Source: Tragulus kanchil (Eukaryota > Chordata > Mammalia > Artiodactyla > Tragulidae). Taken from it: a DNA stretch of 64,000 bases. Below the pieces are notes generated by a model. The model was not told where the DNA came from and ran no database searches. It saw only the letters and a list, made by a program, of their open reading frames with translations. Below, piece by piece: positions 10,653 to 22,275 of the stretch (position 1 is the first letter of the stretch; every line of letters begins with the position of its first letter). A program made the position numbers and the translations under genes. The stretch is from contig JAIOJX010000004.1 in the NCBI GenBank assembly GCA_022376925.1, forward strand, positions 175,613,501 through 175,677,500, read 5' to 3'.

Positions 10653-12925
10653 GGGGCTATTGGCCCTGAGAGACTCCACCCCTGTTAACTACCTCCTCAC
10701 TCTCTGAGCCTCAGTGTTCTCATCTGTGAAAAGGAGCACTCCCAGGGGGAGGTTAGTTCTTATCATCACAAGCTTGACTGCGACGCCTGAGGGTCTGGGA
10801 GCGGCTCAGGCAGCAGAGCGAGACCGAGAGGCCGACTCCACAGGCTGCAGAGAGGACGGGATTCCGAACAGTGGAAAGAAGAGTGGGCAGAGGCTCGGGA
10901 GCCTGGCAGGCTGGCCGCGTGTCGGGGAGCGGGGCAGTGGGGACAGAGGGTGGCTGAGTGGGGCTGCAGAGGTCTGGAGGAATGGGCTGGACCTTCCCGC
11001 CGGGGAACTCCAACTCTTTACCAGTGGTCCACGGTTGAGGGATGCACGCATGTGACAGTGTGACCCTGTCTGAACCCAGTCGTATGAATGTAACAAGCCA
11101 GAAAGTCATCAACAGAGACCTTGCTACAAATGAGATGCTCTATGCTCTTTTTTTTTTTTAGATTGTGTGTCTTGACCCTGTAAACTGATTTCAGACTCCT
11201 TGTGGGCCTCCTCTGGTTGGTGGGGGGCGTTCAGGCGGGGTCGGGCAGGGTAGGAGCAGGACGGCAGGCGGATCCCTCGAGATCATCGCCAGGCAGGCCA
11301 TCCTGGGGGGAGAGGAAGCTGGACGCTGGAGCTGCGGAGTCGGAAGAGGGGGCTGCCGTGCTGGGGGCGGGAGGCCCGAGGGTGTGGGCGCCCCTCCTGC
11401 ATTAGGTCAAGCTCCTTGATTGCAGATCTTCCCCCATGGGTCAGAGGTGGGACTGAGGCACTGACTGCCAGCCAGCTTTCAAGATCACCGTTCAAGCGCC
11501 CACAAATTCAAAAGAAGAACTGGAGAAGGAAGGAATCAGGTGCCAGCGGGTGGTGGATAGTGTTTCCCAGCAAGGGCGGCAGGTGCAGGGAAGAGCAGCA
11601 GGAGGCTGCCCGCAGGGGGAGCCCTCCAGGCTCAGAGCTGGGAACACACAGCACTCATCCCGGCAGGGCCGCCCCAAGGCCAGGGCCAGGGTCCATGCCC
11701 AGGGTGCCCTGTAGCCCCAAGTCTAGCCCAGCACAGGGCCTTTCTGCGCTCCTGCAAAACCTGGCGTGCTACGGCCCGTGAGGTCACAAAGAGTCACTCA
11801 CAACCGACTGAACTGAACGGGGGCTATTGGCCCTGAGAGACTCCACCCCTGTTAACTACCTCCTCACTCTCTGAGCCTCAGTGTTCTCATCTGTGAAAAG
11901 GAGCACTCCCAGGGGGAGGTTAGTTCTTATCATCACAAGCTTGACTGCGACGCCTGAGGGTCTGGGAGCGGCTCAGGCAGCAGAGCGAGACCGAGAGGCC
12001 GACTCCACAGGCTGCAGAGAGGAAGGGATTCCGAACAGTGGAAAGAAGAGTGGGCAGAGGCTTGGGAGCCTGGCAGGCTGGCCGCGTGTCGGGGAGCGGG
12101 GCAGTGGGGACAGAGGGTGGCTGAGTGGGGCTGCAGAGGTCTGGAGGAATGGGCTGGATCCTCCCGCCGGGGAACTCCAACTCTTTACCAGTGGTCCACG
12201 GTTGAGGGATGCACGCATGTGACAGTGTGACCCTGTCTGAACCCAGTCGTATGAATGTAACAAGCCAGAAAGTCATCAACAGAGACCTTGCTACAAATGA
12301 GATGCTCTATGCTCTTTTTTTTTTTAGATTGTGTGTCTTGACCCTGTAAACTGATTTCAGACTCCTTGTGGGCCTCCTCTGGTTGGTGGGGGGCGTTCAG
12401 GCGGGGTCGGGCAGGGTAGGAGCAGGACGGCAGGCGGATCCCTCGAGATCATCGCCAGGCAGGCCATCCTGGGGGGAGAGGAAGCTGGACGCTGGAGCTG
12501 CGGAGTCGGAAGAGGGGGCTGCCGTGCTGGGGGCGGGAGGCCCGAGGGTGTGGGCGCCCCTCCTGCATTAGGTCAAGCTCCTTGATTGCAGATCTTCCCC
12601 CGTGGGTCAGAGGTGGGACTGAGGCACTGACTGCCAGCCAGCTTTCAAGATCACCGTTCAAGCGCCCACAAATTCAAAAGAAGAACTGGAGAAGGAAGGA
12701 ATCAGGTGCCAGCGGGTGGTGGATAGTGTTTCCCAGCAAGGGCGGCAGGTGCAGGGAAGAGCAGCAGGAGGCTGCCCGCAGGGGGAGCCCTCCAGGCTCA
12801 GAGCTGGGAACACACAGCACTCATCCCGGCAGGGCCGCCCCAAGGCCAGGGCCAGGGTCCATGCCCAGGGTGCCCTGTAGCCCCAAGTCTAGCCCAGCAC
12901 AGGGCCTTTCTGCGCTCCTGCAAAA
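10593..12925 (+). repeat. Tandem duplication 2 (unit 1,166-1,167 bp)
   Basis: Copy 1 is 10593-11759 and copy 2 is 11760-12925. Differences are a few substitutions and one poly-T length change. The left boundary lies inside a Bov-A/BovB 3' fragment, so copy 2 starts with only the last part of that element. The junction is clean, with the short shared string GCAAAA. Confidence 0.95.
10680..10745 (+). mobile_element. MIR fragment
   Basis: CTCTGAGCCTCAGTGTTCTCATCTGTGAAA-type core of the MIR SINE. Copy at about 11847-11912. Confidence 0.6.
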
Positions 12926-13713
12926 AACACGCCAGGCCCCTCGAGGCGCTTTCCTCCCCATGTTTGTCCTGGCCTGGGCTGTGCTAGATGCACAGAAGAA
13001 TCCAGAACTGACTCTGTGATGGTCCTGGAGCCCTGGCCTCTTGGTGGGTGGAGACCCCTCTGTGCCTGGAGCCTTTCTGAGGGAGTCAGAGCGCTGCGGT
13101 CACTCACAGCCGCCAACGAGTCCTCGTTCTTCAAGTCACGGCCGAGATTCAGAGCCGATTCCCGCTGAACTCATCCCTGGAGCCATCTGGGGTGAGAGCA
13201 GGGGTGAGGGCCCTCTTCTCTCTTCCCGTCCCCGGACGCCCTCTCCAGCCCCCACCCCTGGGTCAGCCGGGCAGAGGCGGGGGTGGCGGAGTGGGAGGAA
13301 GCAGAGAAACCCGTGGGCGCGGGCCCTGGCTCTGGGCGCTTGCAGGCTGTGGAGCGCCTGCCCCCGGCGCGTCTGCGGCCACTCAGGGCCCACTCCCCGA
13401 ATCGGGCTCTTGCGGCTCTCTCTCCTGCCACAGCCTCCAGAACCCAGGGTCCACCCGGTCCTCCTCTCTGGGCCATTTACCCCTCTTTGGCAGCCCGTGA
13501 ATCCTAGGGGATTCCCAGGCTGGCTCACTGGGCTCCAGCCCACCTCGTCCCCTTTGCTGAATTAAGGGCCAAGCGTGAAGCCGCTGACACGGGCTTGAGA
13601 CAGACACCAGCCAGCGTGCCGCCCCCGTGGCCCTCAGGGGACGCACCTCAAGCCCTGGGAGGGTGCTTGGGAAGCCCCTCTGCATCCAGGGGAGAAACAG
13701 GCCCCTCGGGGCA

Positions 13714-15914
13714 GGCTGGGCACCCCGGCCGCTCTGTCCAGGCCCCTGCTTGGCCCATGCTGTCTGGTCTGAGGTTTCCACGTGGCCTTGCAGCTGGCTA
13801 CTTGTGAGCCTCCAACTGTGAAAACGTGTGCCTCCTGCCGGGGGTCTGACAAGCCCGTCTCATTAGCATCCGCCGTCCCTGTGCCTGGTGCCACCACGAG
13901 CCCGCCCTCACAGTCCGGTACTGGTCGCACGCGGCCGGGCCTGGCCCCGCCTCCGGCCTGGCAGCTGCCCTTTCTTTCTCAGCACAGTCCGGCAAACCTG
14001 GGTTCAGATCCCGTCTCTTCCCCGTAGGAACTCTAGGGCCTCGGACCCCGAAAACCCTGTGCTTTCTTTCTGTCCGCCCTGGGGTCGCAGCGGGCGCCTC
14101 AGAGGATTGCCACACCGCGTAGCAGACCCAGGGCCCAGCTCACGCCCAGCCCCGGACACGCGCTGCACCGTTTCTTCCGCCTCTGTCCTTGGGCCAGTTC
14201 TGGTCTCCCCGCAGGGGTGCTCCTGCTTCCCCACCCTAGGATCTCAATGCCCCATCCTCTCCTCTCCAGCCACGATCCGTGGTTTCCTCCCCAGGCTTGC
14301 CCTGCCGCCCTGTTAGACTGGAACGTTTCCAGGGCAGGGAGCTCCTCCAGGCCTTAAGGTACTCTTTTAAAAACTGTATTTATTTATTTGGCTGGAGGCA
14401 CAGGTCCAGGGGACGACGGGGCAGCTGGGCCGCTCTGGTCCGGGCTCCGGGGTGCTGGCCGGAGGGGCCCCAGAGGCGGTCACCCCACCATCAGGTCAGA
14501 ACCAGGCTGCCTTCGCTGCAGCCTCCGGCCCTTCCTCCTCCCCGCGTCCGGCCTGCTGTCTCCCGACAGGCCGCCCTCACCGGTCCTCAGAGACGGTCTT
14601 GGCCCTCCGCGTCTTGGAGACGGCTGTGCCACTCGAGGTCTGAGGTTCTCTTGGCAGCAGACCTGAGCCAAAGCCATCCACTTCCACAGTCCTACCCTTC
14701 TGACTTTCAAATAACGAGTCCTGGAAGAATATAGAACAACGGTCATCTATTTTTGTAGATTTCCCCAGAACTGTAAAGACTGGCTTAATTGCACGAGCAG
14801 ATCCTATCATTTTCGGCTGGGCACCCCGGCCGCTCTGTCCAGGCCCCTGCTTGGCCCATGCTGTCTGGTCTGAGGTTTCCACGTGGCCTTGCAGCTGGCT
14901 ACTTGTGAGCCTCCAACTGTGAAAACGTGTGCCTCCTGCCGGGGGTCTGACAAGCCCGTCTCATTAGCATCCGCCGTCCCTGTGCCTGGTGCCACCACGA
15001 GCCCGCCCTCACAGTCCGGTACTGGTCGCACGCGGCCGGGCCTGGCCCCGCCTCCGGCCTGGCAGCTGCCCTTTCTTTCTCAGCACAGTCCGGCAAACCT
15101 GGGTTCAGATCCCGTCTCTTCCCCGTAGGAACTCTAGGGCCTCGGACCCCGAAAACCCTGTGCTTTCTTTCTGTCCGCCCTGGGGTCGCAGCGGGCGCCT
15201 CAGAGGATTGCCACACCGCGTAGCAGACCCAGGGCCCAGCTCACGCCCAGCCCGGACACGCGCTGCACCGTTTCTTCCGCCTCTGTCCTTGGGCCAGTTC
15301 TGGTCTCCCCGCAGGGGTGCTCCTGCTTCCCCACCCTAGGATCTCAATGCCCCATCCTCTCCTCTCCAGCCACGATCCGTGGTTTCCTCCCCAGGCTTGC
15401 CCTGCCGCCCTGTTAGACTGGAACGTTTCCAGGGCAGGGAGCTCCTCCAGGCCTTAAGGTACTCTTTTAAAAACTGTATTTATTTATTTGGCTGGAGGCA
15501 CAGGTCCAGGGGACGACGGGGCAGCTGGGCCGCTCTGGTCCGGGCTCCGGGGTGCTGGCCGGAGGGGCCCCAGAGGCGGTCACCCCACCATCAGGTCAGA
15601 ACCAGGCTGCCTTCGCTGCAGCCTCCGGCCCTTCCTCCTCCCCGCGTCCGGCCTGCTGTCTCCCGACAGGCCGCCCTCACCGGTCCTCAGAGACGGTCTT
15701 GGCCCTCCGCGTCTTGGAGACGGCTGTGCCACTCGAGGTCTGAGGTTCTCTTGGCAGCAGACCTGAGCCAAAGCCATCCACTTCCACAGTCCTACCCTTC
15801 TGACTTTCAAATAACGAGTCCTGGAAGAATACAGAACAACGGTCATCTATTTTTGTAGATTTCCCCAGAACTGTAAAGACTGGCTTAATTGCACGAGCAG
15901 ATCCTATCATTTTC
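13714..15914 (+). repeat. Tandem duplication 3 (unit 1,100-1,101 bp)
   Basis: Copy 1 is 13714-14814 and copy 2 is 14815-15914. The copies differ by a 1-bp C deletion near 15252 and one substitution near 15832. The junction has no filler and no shared repeat family at the boundaries. Confidence 0.95.
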
Positions 15915-18060
15915 TAGAAAGGTATCTCAAAAGGGAATAAGTTTTTAAGACAATTGGATGGATGTCTTCCTGCTGGGACAAACAGGAAGGCGACCTCGCT
16001 GTGGCAGCCCCTCCCCGGGCCTGGAACGGCCTCTTAGGTACAGGAGAGGAGGAGCAGGGGACGCTGGGCGGGGAGAGGTCTCTCAGTGTGGCCACCTTCC
16101 TGGTGATTTAGGCTGGGTTCCAGCCTCTCGGCCAGAGGAGCCTGGTGGCCTACAGTCCACGGGGTCGCAAAGAGTCAGGTGCAACAGAGGGACGATCACT
16201 TTCCCTTCATGTTTGGTCAGTCGGGTTCCAGCCTCCCGACCCCCGCCCGCGGCTGGAAACACCAGCCGGTCACTGGTCCTTGCCTGGCTTCCTCGCAGCG
16301 TCCTCCCGAGAAGCAAAGGGGAGGAGATGCGTTAAAAACTGGCAAGGGGTTCCCCAACTGAGTTCAGGGGACTGAGGAGGGGCTGGCCAGGTGAGGGGCT
16401 GGCCAGGTGAGAGCCTGGCGGTCCAGGCAGAGGGGGCTGCAGAGCGGAGCGTGGCCTGAGCGTGCAGGAAGGACCCGTGAGCTTGCTAGGGGGGAGGGGC
16501 ACACATGGCTCATCTCATCTCCTGTCTTCCCGGCCCACCTGGGACCCTGGCGGGGCTCCCACAGCCCTCTCTCACCCCACCCTGCCCCTGCTACACATCA
16601 AACCTCAGCTTTGCTTTATGACAAAGCTAATACATTGTTATAGTTAAACAGTCACCCCCAGCCAGCCCAGAGGGACAAAGTGCCGTGTAACGTCCCCTCC
16701 CATCACCCACTGGAGGGGAGCCCCTTGGCTCAGTGGGGTCTCCACGCATGAGTGTTCTGTGTGACAAAGCCAACCCCCTGTGACACCCAGACACGCCAGT
16801 AGATTCCTGGGGGCTGGCCTGAATTCTTGAGGGGAGAGAGTATCTAGTGGTTCCCCCAGAAGCTCCAACTATCAGTGTGCCCCGAGTTTGGAGCCTGGAG
16901 GGACTATCAAGTGTAGAGGGCTGTTTGTCCCTGTTCCCAGGGCCCCCAGGGAGCCTGACCTCACCCCCTGGGGACCCGGCCCAGGGCTGAGCTGAAGAGA
17001 CCCGAGAAGAAACCGGCCTGGCCTCTCGCCAGCCCCCCACCCTCCACAGGCGGGCGGGAGGCCCATGCCTCGCTTTCCCAACCAAATAAATCCTGCTGCT
17101 CCCTCCGCGAGGCTCCAGCGATGATCTTCTCCCGATTAACAACCCGGCCAGCGTGTTCTTGGCTGCTCGCTGCCGACCTCAATTTAGACCTGTCTGCCGG
17201 TCGGTGGCAAGAGAAGGCAGGAGCTGGCCGGGCAGGGGGCAGGGCGCCCTGAGGCTGGGGGGCTCGGGCAGCTGAGGCCTGGGGTGGAGAGGTGGCCGCC
17301 ACTGACCCAGCCGAGTCTGACCCGCAGCTCAGAGCCGGCAGGCGGCTGGGGCGCCCAGCCAAGCAGGCTCCTGCTTCAGGGCTTTCAAACTGTTTACTTA
17401 GGTGCCTCCGATGGAAGGGTGCTAGGCGGGGGTGGGGAGAAGGCGCTCCCCTGAACTGCCTCGGGCATGGTCGCGGCCACGGGGCAGCACACGGAAAGCC
17501 TCTGCGCTATCGGAGCACAGCCGTGGTGGGCACGGCTGGCGCTGTGCTATAAACACCAGGCAAGTTCTCCTCCAAGCCCTGATTCAGAGACAGGGCTGTC
17601 TCCCCTCCCCGATGCCTCCTGCAGGCTGCGGAGAGCTGCAGGCAACCTGCCTCCTGGTGCGTCTATGCCCGGAAGTGCTTCTTCCTGCCGGGAAGCGCTT
17701 CTTCCTGCCGGGAAGCGTTTCTTCACTTTGTTCCTTGCCTCCTTCCTCTTTCCTTCGCCTCCTTCACCAGCCTCGGTCATCTCAGGCCTCTGCCTTCGTC
17801 CAGCGTGGCTTCTTGACCTTCGGGAAGGAGAGTGGTTGGGAGCGTGGGGTCTGGAGTCTTCCAGCCCCGGGTGGGATCGCAGAAAGCTCGCAACTTGACC
17901 TCCATGATCCCAGACCCTTTCTCTCTGTGCAAGCCCTTACACACGCTGCCTCGGGCGTGTTGGGAAGCGTAGGGTCCTGTGCGTAAAGCGCGCGGCACAC
18001 CACCTGCACGCAGCGAGCGTGCGAGAAGGGTGGGTCCGGCCCTCCCGGGGAAGCAGCGGG
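15915..18060. other. Non-coding DNA 5' of the NFAM1 Ig exon
   Basis: Contains a Bov-tA 3' scrap (about 16135-16205, CTACAGTCCACGGGGTCGCAA) and a three-unit 20-bp minisatellite at 17668. I looked here for the missing signal-peptide exon and found no ATG followed by a leucine-rich stretch with a phase-1 donor. Probably intron 1. Confidence 0.5.
17668..17725 (+). repeat. 20-bp minisatellite, nearly three units
   Basis: Units start at 17668, 17688 and 17708 with consensus CCGGGAAGCGCTTCTTCCTG. The last is truncated, and units differ by one to three bases. Confidence 0.9.
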
Positions 18061-18095
18061 ACTCATGCGGCCGCTCTCTCCTTCTCCGTCCCCAG

Positions 18096-18428
18096 CAGAA
18101 GAGCCCTCCGTGACGCACACCGGCCTCCCCGTTCTGGTCTCGCTGGCCAACCAGGCCGTCTCCTTCGGCTGTAGGATCACCTACCCCTACACCCCCAGGT
18201 TCAGGAACTTCAAAGTCAGCTACTACCGTGTGGACCTCCAGCGTCAGAAGAGCCCCGAGGAGAGGATCAGCTGCGACCCTGGTCAGGGCAGAGAGAACCA
18301 GACTCACACCACAGAGTGTCGGGTCACCCTCACGCCACCCAGCGCGGCTGCCACCGGCACCTACTACTGCTCCGTGCACTGGCAGGGCTCCAAGATGACA
18401 GGCGGGGGCACCTTCATCCTGGTCAGAG
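18096..18428 (+). CDS. NFAM1: NFAM1 exon 2: V-type immunoglobulin domain
   Basis: This 333-nt exon encodes the extracellular Ig domain. It is phase 1 at both ends, as is typical for Ig-domain exons. The acceptor is a pyrimidine tract ending CCCAG at 18095; a second AG at 18098 would remove one residue in frame. The donor is AGAG|GTGAGC. The canonical Ig cysteines are at codons 18170 (FGC) and 18368 (YYC), 66 residues apart. The C-terminal G-strand reads GGGTFILV, as in V-set domains. A second cysteine pair at 18272 (ISC) and 18317 (TEC) could form an extra disulfide. One N-glycosylation sequon (NQT) is at 18296. The frame is open throughout, with no damage. The ligand-facing role is known only from the family; the sequence shows the fold, not a ligand. 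Confidence 0.95.
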
Positions 18429-19580
18429 GTGAGCCTTCTCCGTGGCCCTTCCCCGGTGAGTGGTCCGTCAGGCTCTGGGGCACAGGAGAGAACGTGGGGC
18501 ACGTTAGCCTCGTCTCAGCTTTGGCAAAACAGAACCGAGCACGCAGGAGCCCCTGGCCACAGTGCTGTGCCGAGAGGATCCCCTTTGTGCGGAAAGGGCA
18601 GAGCCTGGGGCGTGATCTGGCTCTGGCCACCTCTGGCAGGCGCTTGTCCTCGGGGTCCCTTTCACACCAGTGGTCGTGTGAGTGCAGAGGGGGGCATGGG
18701 CACCAGCGTGTTTGTGGAGACCTGTGACCAAGCCCGCGGCTCGCGGACCTCGTTCTGGGGTCAGACTCCTCCTTTTCATGACCTTCTCAAAGGAGCGAGT
18801 AATGACTCCAAGAAGTTAAGAACAGCCCGTCGCTGAGGTCACGATCCTCTGACCCAGCTCTGCCACGCGCCCCCGCCCTCGCTGTGCCAGGGCTCCAGAA
18901 TGCCGCGGGAGTGGGGTCTGGCTCCCGGTCCTGCTTCCTGCCAGGATGGGACCTCGGGCTTGTTCTTGGTGGGAGCGCTCCACCTGACAGAGGCTTTTCT
19001 TGGGATGAGTGAGGCCCTGGAGGCAAGGAAGGGTGCCTGGTACAGGGTGGGCTAGCGGCACAGCAGGCATGCATGTGCCTGCCGTGGGCTGGCACTCTAG
19101 GTTTTGGTCAGTCACGTGGACCAAGGGACGGAGGGAGACGGGTGGGTGAAGGAACAGGGGGCCCGAGGGAGAGGGCTGGACTGTGCCCTTGCCTACCCCT
19201 GGCGCAGGGCGGCACCTACCAGGCCTGGTGCATCCCTACCCCTTTCACCTCACCACGCCAGCCCGTGTGATCTCTGCTTCCCCAGGGGAGAGGAGGAGAG
19301 CGCAGGAGGTGGTGTGGCTCACCCGGGCCCCACGGGCACCTCTCGGGGGAGCCAGGGCCCTGAGGCAGGGCGCCTAAAGGGTACAGGATGTGGTCCCCGC
19401 CCTTGACAAGAACAAGGCCGCGGACACAGGAAGGGGCTCTGCCAAGGCGAGTGTGGGATTGAGGACCTCAGCAGAGGTGGGATCCGGGGGGTCCCGGCGG
19501 GGCAGAGCTGTGTGCAGGGCTGGGCGGGGGGTGTGCCTCTCGAGGCAGCTGACCTCTCTGCTTCCCTGTCCTCTGCCCAG

Positions 19581-19693
19581 ACACAGGGTACCGAGAGCCG
19601 CCCCGGGGCCCCCAGAAGGTCCCGCTCTTCTGCTCTGTCGGCATCATGGCTGTCCTGAGCATCCTGGCCACGGCCCTGCTGCTCTGGAAGAAG
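19581..19693 (+). CDS. NFAM1: NFAM1 exon 3: juxtamembrane stalk and transmembrane helix
   Basis: This 113-nt exon starts in phase 1 and ends in phase 0. Its first two bases complete an Asp codon begun by the last G of exon 2. It then encodes a proline-rich stalk (TGYREPPRGPQK) and a hydrophobic stretch of about 22 residues, from VPLFCSVG to ALLLW. A Lys-Lys stop-transfer signal follows at the exon end. This is a classic single-pass type I anchor. The acceptor is CTGCCCAG at 19573-19580 and the donor is AAG|GTAGGG at 19694. The GYREPP stalk is one of the most recognisable NFAM1 segments. No charged residue interrupts the helix, so unlike TCR/FcR ligand chains it has no obvious need for an adaptor, which fits a receptor carrying its own ITAM. 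Confidence 0.94.
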
Positions 19694-19999
19694 GTAGGGG
19701 ACGTGGGCTCGTGGCAACCCCACCCCCACCCCACTCACCGTGACTCTGGCCCCCCCCTCCGGCGAGCGCCTGGAATAAGAGCTCCTCGCGGCCACCTACC
19801 CCGGGGGCCCCCACCTGGCCCCCCTGTGGCCGGGCCTGTGCGGCCATCGCATCCCTAGCAGATGCTTTTTGATCTTGTTGCTGGAAATCAGGGCTCTTGA
19901 GTCTTTTCTGGGTCTCAGGTTCCTCCAAGGGTCTGATGGAAGCTTTGGACCTATCTGTGTACCGTTTCTAGTTCTCCGGGCTCCAAAAGCTTATCTCAG

Positions 20000-20220
20000 A
20001 TTTTCTGTGCCTGCGTGCTAAGTCACCTCAGTCGTGTCTGACTGCAGCTCTATAGACGGTAGCCCGCCTGGCTCCTCTGTCCATGGGTTTCTTCAGGCAA
20101 GAGTTTGAGTTGCCATTTCTTCCTCCAGAGGAGCTTCTCACCCCAGGGATCAAACCTGTGTCTCTTAGGCCTCCTGCACTGGCAGGCGGGTCCTTTACCG
20201 CTAGCACCACTGGGGAAACC
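20000..20220 (-). mobile_element. Bov-tA SINE, antisense
   Basis: GCTAAGTCACCTCAGTCGTG, GTAGCCCGCCTGGCTCCTCTG and a head complement ending CACTGGGGAAACC. Lies in NFAM1 intron 3. Confidence 0.88.
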
Positions 20221-20224
20221 TGTA

Positions 20225-21490
20225 TTTTCTGGATCTCCAGCTCCCCAGAAGGAAGGAAGGCAGGAGTGTTTCCGCAGGGCCGCGGGGCCCTGGCAGCCTT
20301 CCCTGCATGCTGTGGTTGGCGCTCCTCTGTCCCTCGTCACTTGGGGAGATTCTTCTCACTTCACAGCTCTGAATGGTGAGGCTCTGAGAGGCACTGCCTG
20401 GCCTGAGATACCGTTCCTCCCCTACTGCTCTTCCGAGGGCAGGGACCCTGGGACGGCTCCGAGTCTGTCCCCATGAGCAACGCCAGCCTGCACCCGGGTG
20501 TGGACCCCCACCCTGGGCTTAGCTGTGTGAGCCCACAGGTGCCTTCCATGGGCAAGAAGCCCAGCGGGTGAGGGTACAGCAGGGTCAGGACAAAAGCTTG
20601 ATCTACTTCAGCCCCTGCTGTGCAAGCAAAAAAAGGAAAGGGTTTTAATGACGATCTCAGTGTCCAGGGAGGCCAGCAGTAAAGAGGGGAGGCGCAGGAG
20701 AGGGCGGCCCAGCCCCTCCCCCTGCCACAAGGCCTCCGAGACCCCTACCTCCCCTCCCCCGCCCTCCTTCTCCCTCCCGCCTTCCCTTCTGTCCTTCCAG
20801 GAATAGCTGTAGAGCGTCTAGTGCATGCCAGGCTCTGGGCGAAGTGCCAGACACAGCGGAAAGCAAGCCAGAGGCAACCCCTGCCCTCTCGTCAGGTTGC
20901 CACCCTCCCCGAGCCTCAGTTTTCTCCTCCAGAAATGGGGTTAAGGATGGATCTCCTGCCCCGTCTGAAAGGGTGGAAGACACACTTTTACCTGGTGCCA
21001 GCTGGTGCCTGATCCCAGTGGGAGCACACGCACGGACACCTCTTGCTGTCCCACCGGTTCTGTCCGTGAGCCCGCTGCAGCCCCAGCCCAGGCCTCCACT
21101 GCCCCTAGCCCAGAATGGGGGTCGCCCTGCTTCCTGCTTGCTTCTCCGCACTCTGCCCCCGACAGCCTTGCTTCTGTGTCGTCACCATCTCCCTTACCAG
21201 AGCATAAGCCACAGAATGAAGGGACTAGGTGTCTGGGAGGGCATGACACGCAGTGCCCGTGGAAGGAAGCGTGGAGTGAGCGAGCGCCCGAGACCTGAAA
21301 CTTGAGACCGAGGTGGCCAGGCTCGGAGGCGGGCGAGGGGACAGTTCTGCTTCCTCTTAGCGGGGAAACAGAGACTTCACAGGTTTCCTGGGCAGCTGAA
21401 TGATTTTTTCATTTGCAAATCACAATCAGAAGGGTACGTGCTGATAGTCTGGGCCAGGGCACTCGAACGGGGCAGGGCTGGCTCCAAGGG
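20225..21490. other. Intron 3 unique DNA, nothing recognised
   Basis: GC-rich, with a pyrimidine-rich stretch at 20710-20800. A weak MIR-like string (GAGCCTCAGTTTTCTCCTCC) is near 20910. No exon supported. Confidence 0.5.
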
Positions 21491-21895
21491 GCGTTGCTCC
21501 CAGGGTTACACGGTGCCCTGTTTCCACGGCCTGGATGCTTGTTCACACTCTGCCCCAGGCTCCAGGAGACAAGCACGCTCTGAGCAGTCTGGCCCAGCCC
21601 CTGGCACACTTGGGCCCTTTCTCATGACCCCACAGAGGCACGTACTGCCCCAGTGGCCCCACCCACCTCAACAGGAACACCACGAGGCCAGGCCTGTGTG
21701 GGTCATTTCACCACTGGGTCCAGGAGAGCCCCTGTCCATGAGCACCCCGCCCCCAGCTTTGGCGGTGAAGTAGGTGGTGCAGAGGAGGGGCACCCGATTT
21801 GACCCAAGGGCAGCCAACAACAAGCCGGACAAACCTCCCCCTCTGGAAAGTGGGGATGCCAGGCCCACTTCCCCAGGCTATTATGAAATTAGGTA

Positions 21896-22045
21896 ACAGT
21901 GAGAGATGGTTAGATAGCATTGCTGAATCAATGGACGTGAATCTGAGCAAACTCAGGGAAATGGGGAAGGACAGGGAGGCCTGGCATGCTGTACTCCACG
22001 AGGTTGCAAAGAGTCGGACATGAATTAGCAACTGAACAACACGAA
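21896..22045 (+). mobile_element. BovB/Bov-A 3' end fragment
   Basis: GATGGTTAGATAGCATTGCTG, ATCTGAGCAAACTCAGGGAA and GCAAAGAGTCGGACATGAATT follow the BovB 3' end consensus. Copy at 22980-23129. Confidence 0.85.
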
Positions 22046-22159
22046 GTCCCAGAGTTCTTTGTAAAGTGCCGCCTGAATGCCTGCCCCACCTGTCTGGGAG
22101 GCCAGCACAGTCCAACAAAGCAGAGGAGTGGAATGCCCAGGCACTGTCAGCGCGGCATC

Positions 22160-22275
22160 TCGGTCCACCACACAGACCTGGGTTCAAATCCTACCCCTGC
22201 CACTTCCGGCTCTCTGGCCCCGGGCAAGTTGCCAGCCTGCTCTGAGCCTTCCCAGCCTCCTGTGTGGAACAAGGA
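22160..22275 (+). mobile_element. MIR SINE fragment
   Basis: CAGACCTGGGTTCAAATCC, TGCCACTTCCGGCTCTCTGG and GAGCCTTCCCAGCCTCC are the MIR core. Present three times because of chained duplications (also at 23244 and 24355). Confidence 0.78.

Noticed and set aside
17668..17725. Direct repeats suggesting a CRISPR-like array
   Set aside because: Units are contiguous without spacers, only three, and in a mammalian genome; this is a minisatellite.
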